The position numbers were made by a program, and so were the translations under genes. From Aquimarina latercula DSM 2041 (GTDB lineage: Bacteria > Bacteroidota > Bacteroidia > Flavobacteriales > Flavobacteriaceae), in contig NZ_AUMK01000015.1 of assembly GCF_000430645.1 (NCBI RefSeq), positions 1 through 64,000 of the forward strand: a DNA stretch of 64,000 nucleotides, read 5' to 3'. Positions 25,773 to 33,809 of the stretch are shown piece by piece. The notes below the pieces were generated by a model that saw nothing but the letters and a program-made list of their open reading frames with translations, ran no database searches and was not told the origin of the DNA. Numbering within the stretch: the stretch's first letter is position 1; the number at the start of each line of letters is the position of its first letter.

Positions 25773-25800
25773 TAAAAAAACCTCCAATTAAGGAGGTTTA
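25773..25800 (-). terminator. Terminator of the DoxX operon
   Basis: Minus strand AAACCTCC-TTAATT-GGAGGTTT followed by TTTT, 29 nt after the stop of the DoxX gene and just upstream of copy B. Confidence 0.85.
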
Positions 25801-25828
25801 TAGAAAGTATAATATGATATGTTTTATT

Positions 25829-26200
25829 CTAAAAAAACTTTACTTCTTTTCGTTTCATCCATAGAATAATGCCACTTAGAGCAAAAGTTAGTAATGCAGT
25901 GATAAAAAGAACACCTCCATCATTATTAATTTCAACTCCAAGTTTTGTAATATGCATAAAAATGGCACCGCCGATAACTCCAAGGGTTATTGTAGCACCT
26001 ATCCAAACTGTTTTGGGGATTAATAATAAAACTCCTGCAATAAGTTCTACAATCCCTGTAGCTATTCTTCCATATGGCTCTAGGCCAACTTTTGAGAAAA
26101 TATAAATACTATCAGGATGTCCAGTAAACTTAAATCTAAGGGTTTGTATAAGAATAATAGCAACAATTATTCTTAATACCAGGGGTAAGGCATTTTTCAT
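25829..26200 (-). CDS. DoxX-family membrane protein
   Basis: A 123-residue protein with four hydrophobic helices, the first beginning LPLVLRIIVAIILIQTLRFK, and the conserved GRIATGIVELIAGVLLLIP segment (about 45-63). This fits the DoxX/SURF4-type small membrane family, members of which are linked to redox and oxidative-stress complexes. It is the second gene of an operon with a secreted 158-residue protein (28-nt gap) under copy C of the repeated promoter. Partner unknown. Confidence 0.82.
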   Translation of the reverse strand: MKNALPLVLRIIVAIILIQTLRFKFTGHPDSIYIFSKVGLEPYGRIATGIVELIAGVLLLIPKTVWIGATITLGVIGGAIFMHITKLGVEINNDGGVLFITALLTFALSGIILWMKRKEVKFF

Positions 26201-26228
26201 TTTAATATGTTAGAGTTTGTGTTAGTTA

Positions 26229-26702
26229 CTATAGAACACTGGGTAATGCGTCTATTCTTCCATTAAAGGTATTCTTTCTAGAAATAAAATACAATTCCTC
26301 AAGGTTGTTATCATTAGCAAATTGATTGGATAATTGAGGTAAATTGTTCATCAAGAAAGCCTGAAATGCTTCGGGACTCTTACTTCTATTAGCTGCTTTT
26401 CGTATGATTTTCAGATAAGAAGAAGTGATTAACTCTACATTGTTTTTATTAGAAGAAAAAGATAAAAAGGTGTTTTCTCCCTTAGAATTTTTTATTTCTT
26501 TTTTAAATTTAATTTCATTGAGAGCAATTAAATTTTCGTTGTAATTGCTAAAAGTGTTTTTATAAACTACTTCTTTAGTATTTTTAAGGTATACTGTTTC
26601 TAATTGAGTTTTATATGTTTTTTCTTGTGTGTGACCTGAAAAAGATATAGCGAAGAAAAATAATGTTATAACTATTGATATGTGATTGCGTAAAGTCTTC
26701 AT
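26229..26702 (-). CDS. Secreted protein of unknown function, first gene of DoxX operon
   Basis: A 157-residue protein from the ATG at 26702. A frame extending to 26768 exists but would start upstream of the promoter box at 26756-26749, so the inner ATG, which gives a proper signal peptide (residues 1-26, ending GHT before Gln), is chosen. The body is Lys/Asn/Glu-rich, with KTYKTQLETVYLKNTKEVVY and a helical NRSKSPEAFQAFLMNNLPQL segment. No known family is seen. It shares the stress-type promoter with the AhpD-like and 53-aa genes. Confidence 0.7.
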   Translation of the reverse strand: MKTLRNHISIVITLFFFAISFSGHTQEKTYKTQLETVYLKNTKEVVYKNTFSNYNENLIALNEIKFKKEIKNSKGENTFLSFSSNKNNVELITSSYLKIIRKAANRSKSPEAFQAFLMNNLPQLSNQFANDNNLEELYFISRKNTFNGRIDALPSVL

Positions 26703-27094
26703 AATGAAATGTTTTTTACACGAAATAAATTCCGTATTTAATATACTACAAAGTTGGGGCAAAAACATATAGATTAAAAGGTAATTTTTTCCTTAATTAT
26801 TGTCAATATTACCATTTGTTATATTGAATAAATTAAAAAGAAATAAAAGAACTTTTAAATATATATCGAATTAGTCGTAATTGATTTTGTAAAATTACAA
26901 ATCAGTGTTTTTAAAAAAAGCAACTATCTATAAATTAGATTGATAATAAAAAAAACAATAATTTAGAAACTGATTGTAATTTTATACAAATTTAGTAATT
27001 ACATAGGATAAAATATGTTATAGAAAATCTAATTATTTTGAATGTATTTTTGCAATGTCGATGAAATAAATATACCTGAATTGGTTTATAAATT
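26703..27094. other. Intergenic region upstream of the DoxX operon
   Basis: It contains copy C of the repeated promoter (26748-26814). The remainder, 26815-27094, is extremely AT-rich with two loosely palindromic TTGTA...TACAA sequences (26887-26900 and 26974-26989) and no gene that I can support. Confidence 0.5.
26748..26814 (-). promoter_or_regulatory. Repeated promoter element, copy C (DoxX operon)
   Basis: Degenerate third copy: minus-strand AGGAAAAA (26793-26786), TTGACAA (26806-26800) and a weak upstream half-site TGGTAATA (26814-26807), with CAACTTTGT (26756-26748) exactly 29 bp downstream of the proximal repeat as in copies A and B. Conservation of spacing despite sequence drift argues for function. 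Confidence 0.6.
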
Positions 27095-27376
27095 TTAGAA
27101 TTGAATAAAAGATTTGTGTTCATAACACCAAGCCCAATTTTCATTAGGCTCGACAGAAATTATTACTGGGTGTTCATGTTTTTTAAAATGTTCACTAGCA
27201 TGTTTATTAGGAGAGGAATCACAACATAAAGTAATACCACATTCCTGACAGGTTCTTAGGTGTACCCAGTTATCCCCATTCTGTACACAAATAGCGCATT
27301 CATAAGTATCATCTTTTTTGATATTTTGTAGGTCAAAACTTTTTAAATGGTCGCAAATTTTTGTGTTAAATCCCAT
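27095..27376 (-). CDS. UBP-type zinc-finger protein
   Basis: A 93-residue single-domain protein of the ZnF-UBP fold. Putative zinc ligands are Cys8 and His10, Cys27/Cys30 (CAIC), Cys43/Cys46 (CQEC), Cys51 and His59/His63/His69. The WAWCYEH end matches the family. In eukaryotes the domain binds the ubiquitin C-terminus; bacterial stand-alone copies are frequently encoded beside receiver-fused thioredoxin-reductase-like proteins, as here. It starts 1 nt after that gene's stop (27378), so it is the last gene of the operon. Its bacterial ligand is unknown. Confidence 0.88.
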   Translation of the reverse strand: MGFNTKICDHLKSFDLQNIKKDDTYECAICVQNGDNWVHLRTCQECGITLCCDSSPNKHASEHFKKHEHPVIISVEPNENWAWCYEHKSFIQF

Positions 27377-27377
27377 A

Positions 27378-29042
27378 TTACATCTCAGCTAAATATTCGT
27401 GAACAAATTTTATTGCCATAGCACCTTCTCCTACAGCAGATGCTACTCTATTCATAGCGCCAGCTCGGACATCACCCGAGGCAAAAATACCAGGACTACA
27501 AGTTTCTAATAAGAAGGGTTCTCGATCTTTTTTCCAAACCTTTTTAAAGTCATCATATCGACTTAGGTCACGACCAGTTTCAATAAAACCTCTTTCGTTT
27601 TTAATTATGTCTAATTCAATCCAATCTGTATAGGGTTTAGCACCGATAAAAATAAACAAAGCATCTGCATCGACAATTTTGGATTCCCCATTAGTACTAT
27701 TGCTTATTTCTAAAGAAGTAAGTCTGTCATTTTCTCCCAATGCTTTTGTGACATTTGTATGGCCTAGCAATGTGATATTATCAATAGCATCAATTTGATC
27801 AATAAGATAACTGGACATGCTACTTGTAAGATCTTTTTTTCGAACCGTAATGTAAACGTTTTTAGCAAATTTAGAGAGGTAAACAGCAGACTGACCGGCA
27901 GAATTACCACCTCCTACAATATATACTTCTTTATTAGAACAAGCTTGAGCTTCTGTCATAGATGAACCATAATAAATACCAGCTCCTGTATAATTCTCTA
28001 TCCCATCTGCCTCTAGTTTTCTATAATTGACACCTGTAGTGATAACTACACTCTTGGTGCTAATACATTCTCCATTAGCTAGTGATATACTTTTGTACCC
28101 ATCTTTTTCAGTTATAGAGGTAACTTCTTGAGGAGATAAAAATTCTATCCCAAATCGTTTGGCTTGTGTAATAGCCCTATGAGTTAGTTCTTGACCACTT
28201 AATCCATTAGGAAACCCTAGGTAATTTTCGATTCTAGAGCTAGTTCCTGCTTGACCACCAGGTGCGTGTTTTTCAATTAATAGTGTTTTTAAACCTTCTG
28301 AACCTCCATAAACCGCAGCGGCTAACCCAGATGGACCAGCACCAATAATTGCTACATCATATAAATTGTCTTTAGGATGTGGGTTCAAACCAAGCGCAGT
28401 AGCAAGTTCAATAATATCTGGATTCTTATAGCAACTTCCATCTTGTAGCGAAATTACTGGAAAATCTTTTGCCGTAAGACCATGAAGTTCAATAATTTCC
28501 TTAGCCCTATCACTAGTTTCCACGTCTAACCATTGAAACGGAAATAGGTTTCCCGATAAAAAATCTTTTATATCATGAGACTTTGGAGAGTATTGATAAC
28601 CAATCACTTTTATTCCATCAAATTCTGGTTGAAAGTTAACTAACCAAGTATCTAACAAATCATTTAAAGTAGGAAATAATTTTTCTTCTGGTGGACTCCA
28701 AGGTTTTGTCAGATAATAATCTAATTGTACGTCGTTAATAGCTTTAATAGCTGCTTCCGTATCTGAATATGCAGTTAAGAGTACTTTTTTAGCATTAGGA
28801 AATAGTTTTTTTGCTTGTTGTAAGAATTCTACTCCCAGCATTTCTGGCATTCTTTGATCTACTAGAAATAATGCGATAACTTCATTTTTTTTCTTTAAAT
28901 CTGCCAAAGCTTCTAGAGCATCGTTGGCAGATTCAGTGCTCATAATACGATATTCTTTGCGATATTCAGATTTTAAATCTCTAGTTACTGCACGTAATAC
29001 TTGTGGATCGTCATCGAGTGCAAATATGATAGGCTTTTTCAT
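27378..29042 (-). CDS. Response-regulator receiver fused to thioredoxin-reductase-like flavoprotein
   Basis: A 554-residue fusion. Residues 1-120 are a CheY-like receiver with the acidic pocket DDD (10-12), phospho-acceptor Asp62 (FLVDQRMP), Thr90 and Lys113. After a linker region, residues about 228-554 are a pyridine-nucleotide flavoprotein: FAD motif IIGAGPSGLAAA, NADPH motif VYIVGGGNSAGQSA and the FAD-closing GIFASGDVR. Where thioredoxin reductase has its Cys-x-x-Cys, this protein has YYGSSMTEA, so no redox disulfide is present. The receiver suggests that oxidoreductase activity is switched by the histidine kinase encoded at the head of the operon. Confidence 0.92.
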   Translation of the reverse strand: MKKPIIFALDDDPQVLRAVTRDLKSEYRKEYRIMSTESANDALEALADLKKKNEVIALFLVDQRMPEMLGVEFLQQAKKLFPNAKKVLLTAYSDTEAAIKAINDVQLDYYLTKPWSPPEEKLFPTLNDLLDTWLVNFQPEFDGIKVIGYQYSPKSHDIKDFLSGNLFPFQWLDVETSDRAKEIIELHGLTAKDFPVISLQDGSCYKNPDIIELATALGLNPHPKDNLYDVAIIGAGPSGLAAAVYGGSEGLKTLLIEKHAPGGQAGTSSRIENYLGFPNGLSGQELTHRAITQAKRFGIEFLSPQEVTSITEKDGYKSISLANGECISTKSVVITTGVNYRKLEADGIENYTGAGIYYGSSMTEAQACSNKEVYIVGGGNSAGQSAVYLSKFAKNVYITVRKKDLTSSMSSYLIDQIDAIDNITLLGHTNVTKALGENDRLTSLEISNSTNGESKIVDADALFIFIGAKPYTDWIELDIIKNERGFIETGRDLSRYDDFKKVWKKDREPFLLETCSPGIFASGDVRAGAMNRVASAVGEGAMAIKFVHEYLAEM

Positions 29043-29064
29043 CGTTTCTATAAGTTAAAGCAGA

Positions 29065-29901
29065 CTAAAAATTGAAATTATCAGGGTCCGGTCCTAATCG
29101 TTGATGTTTATCTAAAGAATCAATATAATTGATATCTTCTTTAGAAAGTTCAAAATCAAAAAGATTAGCGTTATCAATAATTCGGTGTTTTTTAGAGGAT
29201 TTAGGGATAGTAATTACTCCCTTTTGTAAATTCCATCTCAAAACAATCTGTGCGGCTGTCTTATTATATTTTTTAGAAAGATTGTCCAATATAGATAATT
29301 CAAAAATTTTTCCTTGCATCATTGGCGACCAGGCTTCGTATTGTATGTGATGTTTGTTGCAAAAATCAATCAAATCTTGTTGAACAAGATGAGGATGAAA
29401 CTCCATTTGATTAACCATTGGTTTAATTTCGGATGTTTCCATGAGATTTTCTAGATGGTGTTCTAAAAAATTACTTACTCCAATAGCTTTTATGACTCCG
29501 TCTTTATATAATTTTTCTAATGCTTTCCAAGTTTCGATATATTTTCCTTTTACAGGCCAGTGAATGAGATATAAATCCAAATAGTTTAATTGCAGTCGTT
29601 GTAAACTTTTTTCAAATGCTTTAAGAGTAGATTCATAGCCTTGATCAGCATTCCATACCTTACTTACTACAAAAATTTCATCTCTAGGAACACTGCTATT
29701 AAGTATTGCTGTTCCAACTCCTTCTTCATTTTTATAAATACTTGCTGTATCTATATGGCGATACCCTTCTTCTAATGCCCATTGTACTGCGTCAATTACT
29801 TCTTTATCATTGTCGGATAAATATACACCGAGACCAAAGTAAGGCATTTCAACTCCGTTGTGTAATTTAAATGTTCCTTTTATATCTGTTATTTTTTTCA
29901 T
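29065..29901 (-). CDS. Aldo/keto reductase
   Basis: A 278-residue NADPH-dependent reductase from the ATG at 29901, which lies 8 nt past the stop of the kinase gene; an upstream in-frame ATG inside that gene is less likely. The catalytic tetrad is Asp51, Tyr56 (DTASIYKNEEGVG), Lys81 (SKVWNAD) and His114 (IHWPVKGKY). GVSNF and IPKSSKKHRI (phosphate-binding of NADPH) follow. It resembles the AKR5 group that reduces aldehydes and ketones. Its place between a redox kinase and a flavoprotein suggests detoxification of reactive carbonyls. Confidence 0.92.
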   Translation of the reverse strand: MKKITDIKGTFKLHNGVEMPYFGLGVYLSDNDKEVIDAVQWALEEGYRHIDTASIYKNEEGVGTAILNSSVPRDEIFVVSKVWNADQGYESTLKAFEKSLQRLQLNYLDLYLIHWPVKGKYIETWKALEKLYKDGVIKAIGVSNFLEHHLENLMETSEIKPMVNQMEFHPHLVQQDLIDFCNKHHIQYEAWSPMMQGKIFELSILDNLSKKYNKTAAQIVLRWNLQKGVITIPKSSKKHRIIDNANLFDFELSKEDINYIDSLDKHQRLGPDPDNFNF

Positions 29902-29909
29902 AAGTGTAA

Positions 29910-31298
29910 TTAGGTAATAGGTAAGCAAACAGTAAAGATTGTTTCTCCTTTTTTAGATTTTACTGTAATATCACCTTGGTGTTGATTAATAATTCTTTGT
30001 ACCACTTCTAATCCCATACCTGTTCCTTCTCCAATAGCTTTTGTGGTAAAAAATGGGTCAAAGATGTTTGTGAGATTTTCTTCGGTAATTCCTTTTCCGT
30101 TATCAATAATTTCAGTTTTTAAGAAATCTTGTTCTTTATACGTCTTAATTTTTAATATTCCAGAGTGATCCATTGCATCAATAGCATTATCAATTAAATT
30201 GGTCCATACTTGATTTATCTCACTCACAAAAATTTTGATTTTAGGAAGATCATCGTTAAAATCTTTTTCTAAGGATATATTTTTCTTTTTAAGCTTATGA
30301 TTAAGCATAACCAGCGTACTTTTAATTCCTATATGAATATTTGTAGCTATTTTTTCAGGTGCACGATCCATATGTGTATAGCTTTTAATAGAATGCACCA
30401 AACTAGAAATTCTATTAGAAGCTTCACCAATTTCGTCGACCATTTTTTCTGTGGTTAATACATTTTCTATCCATTCAATCGCATTAGAAAAGTTTTTTTG
30501 ACCTGTAGTTTTATAAATACCCTCCATAGCTTCTACATCCATGCAAAAATCTAGTAAAGTATCCGTCAATTCATATGCGTTATCTACTCCGTGATCTTCT
30601 AGCCATTCTTCTAATTCATCCTCCTTTTCATTGCGCTCTATTAGTTTCATATTATTTTCTGGACGATTTTGCAACTTATCAAAAAGCACTTTGTTAATGC
30701 TATCAATTTCTTGTTCTTCCATTCTGATTGAAACTACTCTCTTAAATTTCTCAGGAACATTACCAAGATGTTCCTTAAGTGCTTTAGCACTTCTTTCCAT
30801 TGCAGATGCCGGGTTATTAAGCTCATGTGCTAAACCTGCGGATAGCTTGCCTAAAGACATCATTTTTTCTGCTTGGACATTGTCTTTGGTGAATTCTCTA
30901 ACTCTTGATGTCATTTTATGCACTAAGGATTCTGTAAGCTCATAATGATTAGAGATCATTTCTTTAAAAAAAGATTTCTCAAGTATTAAGACCTGACTTT
31001 TTTCAATCACTTCTCCAAAACCAAGAGCAGAACTTGCTCTAGAAAAAGGAAGCAAACCACCAATTTGATTTATGTTTAATAGTGCTACATGTTTATAGTT
31101 CCCGTTTTGTTGAACTTTGATTTCAATTTTCCCATCTAATACAATAAATAATTTATCTATTGGATCTCCTCTCTGAAATAAGAAAGAACCCTTATCTAAA
31201 AATTGGACATAAGATTTATCGATTAACCACTGTAATTGATTATCTGGAACTTGGGTAAACTCTTGAACTTGTTGAAGATTTTCTAGACTAAGTTTCAT
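29910..31298 (-). CDS. Cyclic-nucleotide-binding-domain sensor histidine kinase
   Basis: A 462-residue soluble kinase from the ATG at 31298; a longer frame starting at TTG 31352 adds 18 residues and is less likely. Residues about 15-125 are a Crp-type cNMP-binding fold ([20 protein letters not shown]). The phospho-acceptor His is near residue 158 in [12 protein letters not shown]. The ATPase domain has the N box [12 protein letters not shown]1 DNGKGI, F box FDPFFTTK and G2 GTGMGLEV. No transmembrane helix is seen, so it senses a cytoplasmic signal. It is the first gene of the operon and the probable phosphodonor for the receiver-flavoprotein. Confidence 0.9.
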   Translation of the reverse strand: MKLSLENLQQVQEFTQVPDNQLQWLIDKSYVQFLDKGSFLFQRGDPIDKLFIVLDGKIEIKVQQNGNYKHVALLNINQIGGLLPFSRASSALGFGEVIEKSQVLILEKSFFKEMISNHYELTESLVHKMTSRVREFTKDNVQAEKMMSLGKLSAGLAHELNNPASAMERSAKALKEHLGNVPEKFKRVVSIRMEEQEIDSINKVLFDKLQNRPENNMKLIERNEKEDELEEWLEDHGVDNAYELTDTLLDFCMDVEAMEGIYKTTGQKNFSNAIEWIENVLTTEKMVDEIGEASNRISSLVHSIKSYTHMDRAPEKIATNIHIGIKSTLVMLNHKLKKKNISLEKDFNDDLPKIKIFVSEINQVWTNLIDNAIDAMDHSGILKIKTYKEQDFLKTEIIDNGKGITEENLTNIFDPFFTTKAIGEGTGMGLEVVQRIINQHQGDITVKSKKGETIFTVCLPIT

Positions 31299-31487
31299 TA
31301 GTTTAAATTTAGGTAATAAAATACCTCTTTCCAATACCTTTTGATGGAACAACTCTTAAGGTTTTTATAAAGTTTATATCCATTTAGTAGATAAGCGTCT
31401 CTTTTAATTTTCTTTAAAGAAGAGTCTAGGTTTAGAAATGGTAGTAATGAGATTTATTATATTTAGGAATTATTAAATAGTAAGGGT

Positions 31488-32288
31488 ATGTCTAGTGATT
31501 TGCAAAAGTATTTTGAAATAAATAAAAGTACTTGGGATAAAAAAGTTGAAGTTCATGCATCTAGTGATTTTTATGATTTAGAATCTTTTAAAAAAGGAGA
31601 GAGTTCTTTAAAGAAATATGAATTAGAAGCTTTAGGAGATGTTTCCGAAAAATCATTATTGCATTTACAATGTCATTTTGGTCAGGATACATTAAGTTGG
31701 AGTAGGAAAGGAGCTAAGTGCACTGGAGTTGATCTTTCAGAAAAAGGTATAGAATTAGCAAAACAATTAAATAGTGAATTAAAATTAGATGCTGATTTTG
31801 TTTGCTGTAATGTCCTAGATACTTCTAATTATATAAAGAAACAGTTTGATATTGTTTATACAAGTTATGGTGTTATAGGATGGTTACCGGATTTAAAACC
31901 TTGGGGCAGAATGATAGCAGAACGTCTAAAATTAGGAGGTACTTTTTATATGGTAGAATTTCACCCTATAGTTTGGATGTTTGACTATCTAGAAGAAACA
32001 CCAAGAATAAAATATGGATATCATCAAAAAGAAGCCATCTATGAAGAGTATGAAGGTACATATGCGGATAATAATTCTAAGATGATAAGTAAAGAGTATG
32101 GTTGGAATCATGGGTTGGGCGAAGTAATTTCATCCTTATCTGAAGCAGGATTAACAATAGAATATTTGAGAGAATATGATGAATCTCCTTATAATGTTTT
32201 TCCGGATTTGATAAAGAATAAAAATGGCATGTTTGAGAGTTCGGATAAATTATTTCCATTACTATTTGCGATTAAAGCTTTTAAGTAA
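31488..32288 (+). CDS. SAM-dependent methyltransferase
   Basis: A 266-residue class I methyltransferase. LLHLQCHFGQDTLSWSRKG (about 56-74) is a motif I variant in which Gly is replaced at the first position. CTGVDLSEKGIELAKQ follows, then FDIVYTSYGVIGWLPDL (about 119-135). This is a conserved Bacteroidota type of unknown substrate. Monocistronic, between the divergent kinase operon and the kmo leader. Confidence 0.85.
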   Translation: MSSDLQKYFEINKSTWDKKVEVHASSDFYDLESFKKGESSLKKYELEALGDVSEKSLLHLQCHFGQDTLSWSRKGAKCTGVDLSEKGIELAKQLNSELKLDADFVCCNVLDTSNYIKKQFDIVYTSYGVIGWLPDLKPWGRMIAERLKLGGTFYMVEFHPIVWMFDYLEETPRIKYGYHQKEAIYEEYEGTYADNNSKMISKEYGWNHGLGEVISSLSEAGLTIEYLREYDESPYNVFPDLIKNKNGMFESSDKLFPLLFAIKAFK

Positions 32289-32308
32289 CAATTCTTTGAT
32301 AATTTTTT

Positions 32309-32316
32309 TACATTTG
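32309..32316 (+). promoter_or_regulatory. -7 promoter box of kmo
   Basis: TACATTTG matches TAnnTTTG. Starting here, the transcript would have a leader of about 120 nt that contains the long stem described at 32359-32427. Confidence 0.5.
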
Positions 32317-32358
32317 TTGAAGGTTTTAATGTTTGCATAAGCTTCAGGATTTATGGAG

Positions 32359-32427
32359 CTAGTTTGTCAAGGACATTAGGACTCGGATCTTAATGATGTA
32401 GTTCCTTTTCATACTTTGGCAAACTAG
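32359..32427 (+). promoter_or_regulatory. Structured leader upstream of kmo, possible cis-regulatory RNA
   Basis: CTAGTTTGTCAAGG (32359-32372) pairs with CTTTGGCAAACTAG (32414-32427) over 14 positions, with two G-U pairs. Inside, ACATTAGG can pair with CTTA...ATGT around a small loop. The stem ends 15 nt before the ATG of kmo, close enough to affect translation. It does not match a riboswitch class that I know. Confidence 0.5.
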
Positions 32428-32442
32428 AATTACTAAAAAAGT

Positions 32443-33801
32443 ATGCAAGCAAAAAATATCGCTATCGTAGGAAGTGGCTTAGCAGGTTCACTGTTAGCAA
32501 TTTATTTAAAGAAACGTAATCATCAGGTTACAGTATTCGATAGAAGACCAGATATTCGAAAAGTAGAATTTAGCGGTCGTTCCATCAATCTTGCGATGTC
32601 TGTTCGAGGTTGGAAAGCATTAGATAAAGTTGGGATTGGAGAAGAGATTAGGAAGCTAGCTATTCCGATGGACAAAAGAGCGATGCACGTTAATGGTCAA
32701 CCAGAATATCATCAATATTATGGAAAAGAAGGAGAAGCTATATATTCTATTTCTAGAGGAGTATTGAATCGAAAAATGATTAGTCTAGCCGAAGAATCCG
32801 GAGTTGTATTTAGATTTAATGAAAAAGTCTGGGATGTCAATTTGCCAGAGGCAAAGATATATACAGGAGAAACTGAAAAAGGTGAGTGGAAGGAGTATCA
32901 GTATGATATGATTTTTGGTTGTGATGGAGCTTTTTCTAGAGTGCGTCATAAAATGCAAAGGAGAAGTAGATTTGATTATTCTCAGGATTTTCTTGATGCT
33001 GGATATAAGGAACTGGGTATTCCTGCTAATGAAGATGGTACTCATAAATTAGATAAGAATTCACTTCATATTTGGCCAAGAGGTAAGTTTATGTTGATTG
33101 CATTGCCAAATTTAGATGGAAGTTTTACTTGTACATTATTTATGCCTCACGAAGGTGAAAATTCTTTTGAAAGTTTGACTAATGAGAATGATGTAGAAGA
33201 ATTTTGGGAACGAAATTTTCCAGATACTATAGACTTAATGCCTACTTTACTCAAGGATTTTAAGAATAATCCGACCAGTGCATTAGTTACCATGAAATGT
33301 TATCCTTGGAGCTATTGGGATAAAGTAGCGTTGGTAGGAGATTCTGCTCATGCAATTGTGCCGTTTTACGGTCAAGGAATAAATGCTGGTTTCGAAGATA
33401 TTTCCGTGCTAGATGATATTATTGAATTAGATAGAAGTGGTGATTGGCAAGAAATTTTTGAGAAATATCAAGAAACAAGAAAACCAAGTACTGATGCAAT
33501 TGCAGAACTCTCATATCGTAATTTTATGGAAATGAGTAGTAAAACTGCAGACGCTAACTTTCTTTTGAGAAAGAAGATAGAAAAGCATTTTTCTGAAAAA
33601 CATCCTGATAAATGGATTCCTCTATATACGAGAGTAACCTTTACACATAGACCTTATGCAGAAGCACTGAAAATAGGAGATCAACAAGCTGCTATTATGG
33701 ATGAAATCATGCAAATAGAAGATATTGAAAACACTTGGGATAGTGATGAGGTGGAAAAGCGAATAATTGCTGGTCTAAATACGTATGAGATAATTAAATA
33801 A
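32443..33801 (+). CDS. kmo: Kynurenine 3-monooxygenase
   Basis: A 452-residue FAD-dependent aromatic hydroxylase that converts L-kynurenine to 3-hydroxykynurenine with NADPH and O2. It has the dinucleotide motif IVGSGLAGSLLAIYL (8-22), the family sequence EFSGRSINLAMSVRG (about 45-59) and the second FAD motif GDSAHAIVPFYGQG (about 301-314). A C-terminal helical tail (YRNFMEMSSK onwards) is as in other KMO proteins. The product is the substrate of the kynureninase encoded at 20026. Its 5' leader carries a long stem, suggesting post-transcriptional control. Confidence 0.95.
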   Translation: MQAKNIAIVGSGLAGSLLAIYLKKRNHQVTVFDRRPDIRKVEFSGRSINLAMSVRGWKALDKVGIGEEIRKLAIPMDKRAMHVNGQPEYHQYYGKEGEAIYSISRGVLNRKMISLAEESGVVFRFNEKVWDVNLPEAKIYTGETEKGEWKEYQYDMIFGCDGAFSRVRHKMQRRSRFDYSQDFLDAGYKELGIPANEDGTHKLDKNSLHIWPRGKFMLIALPNLDGSFTCTLFMPHEGENSFESLTNENDVEEFWERNFPDTIDLMPTLLKDFKNNPTSALVTMKCYPWSYWDKVALVGDSAHAIVPFYGQGINAGFEDISVLDDIIELDRSGDWQEIFEKYQETRKPSTDAIAELSYRNFMEMSSKTADANFLLRKKIEKHFSEKHPDKWIPLYTRVTFTHRPYAEALKIGDQQAAIMDEIMQIEDIENTWDSDEVEKRIIAGLNTYEIIK

Positions 33802-33809
33802 AGGTCGTG

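Noticed and set aside
26887..26989. Two TTGTA...TACAA palindromes near the DoxX operon
   Set aside because: Their spacers differ (4 and 6 bp) and the sequence is so AT-rich that such palindromes are expected by chance.
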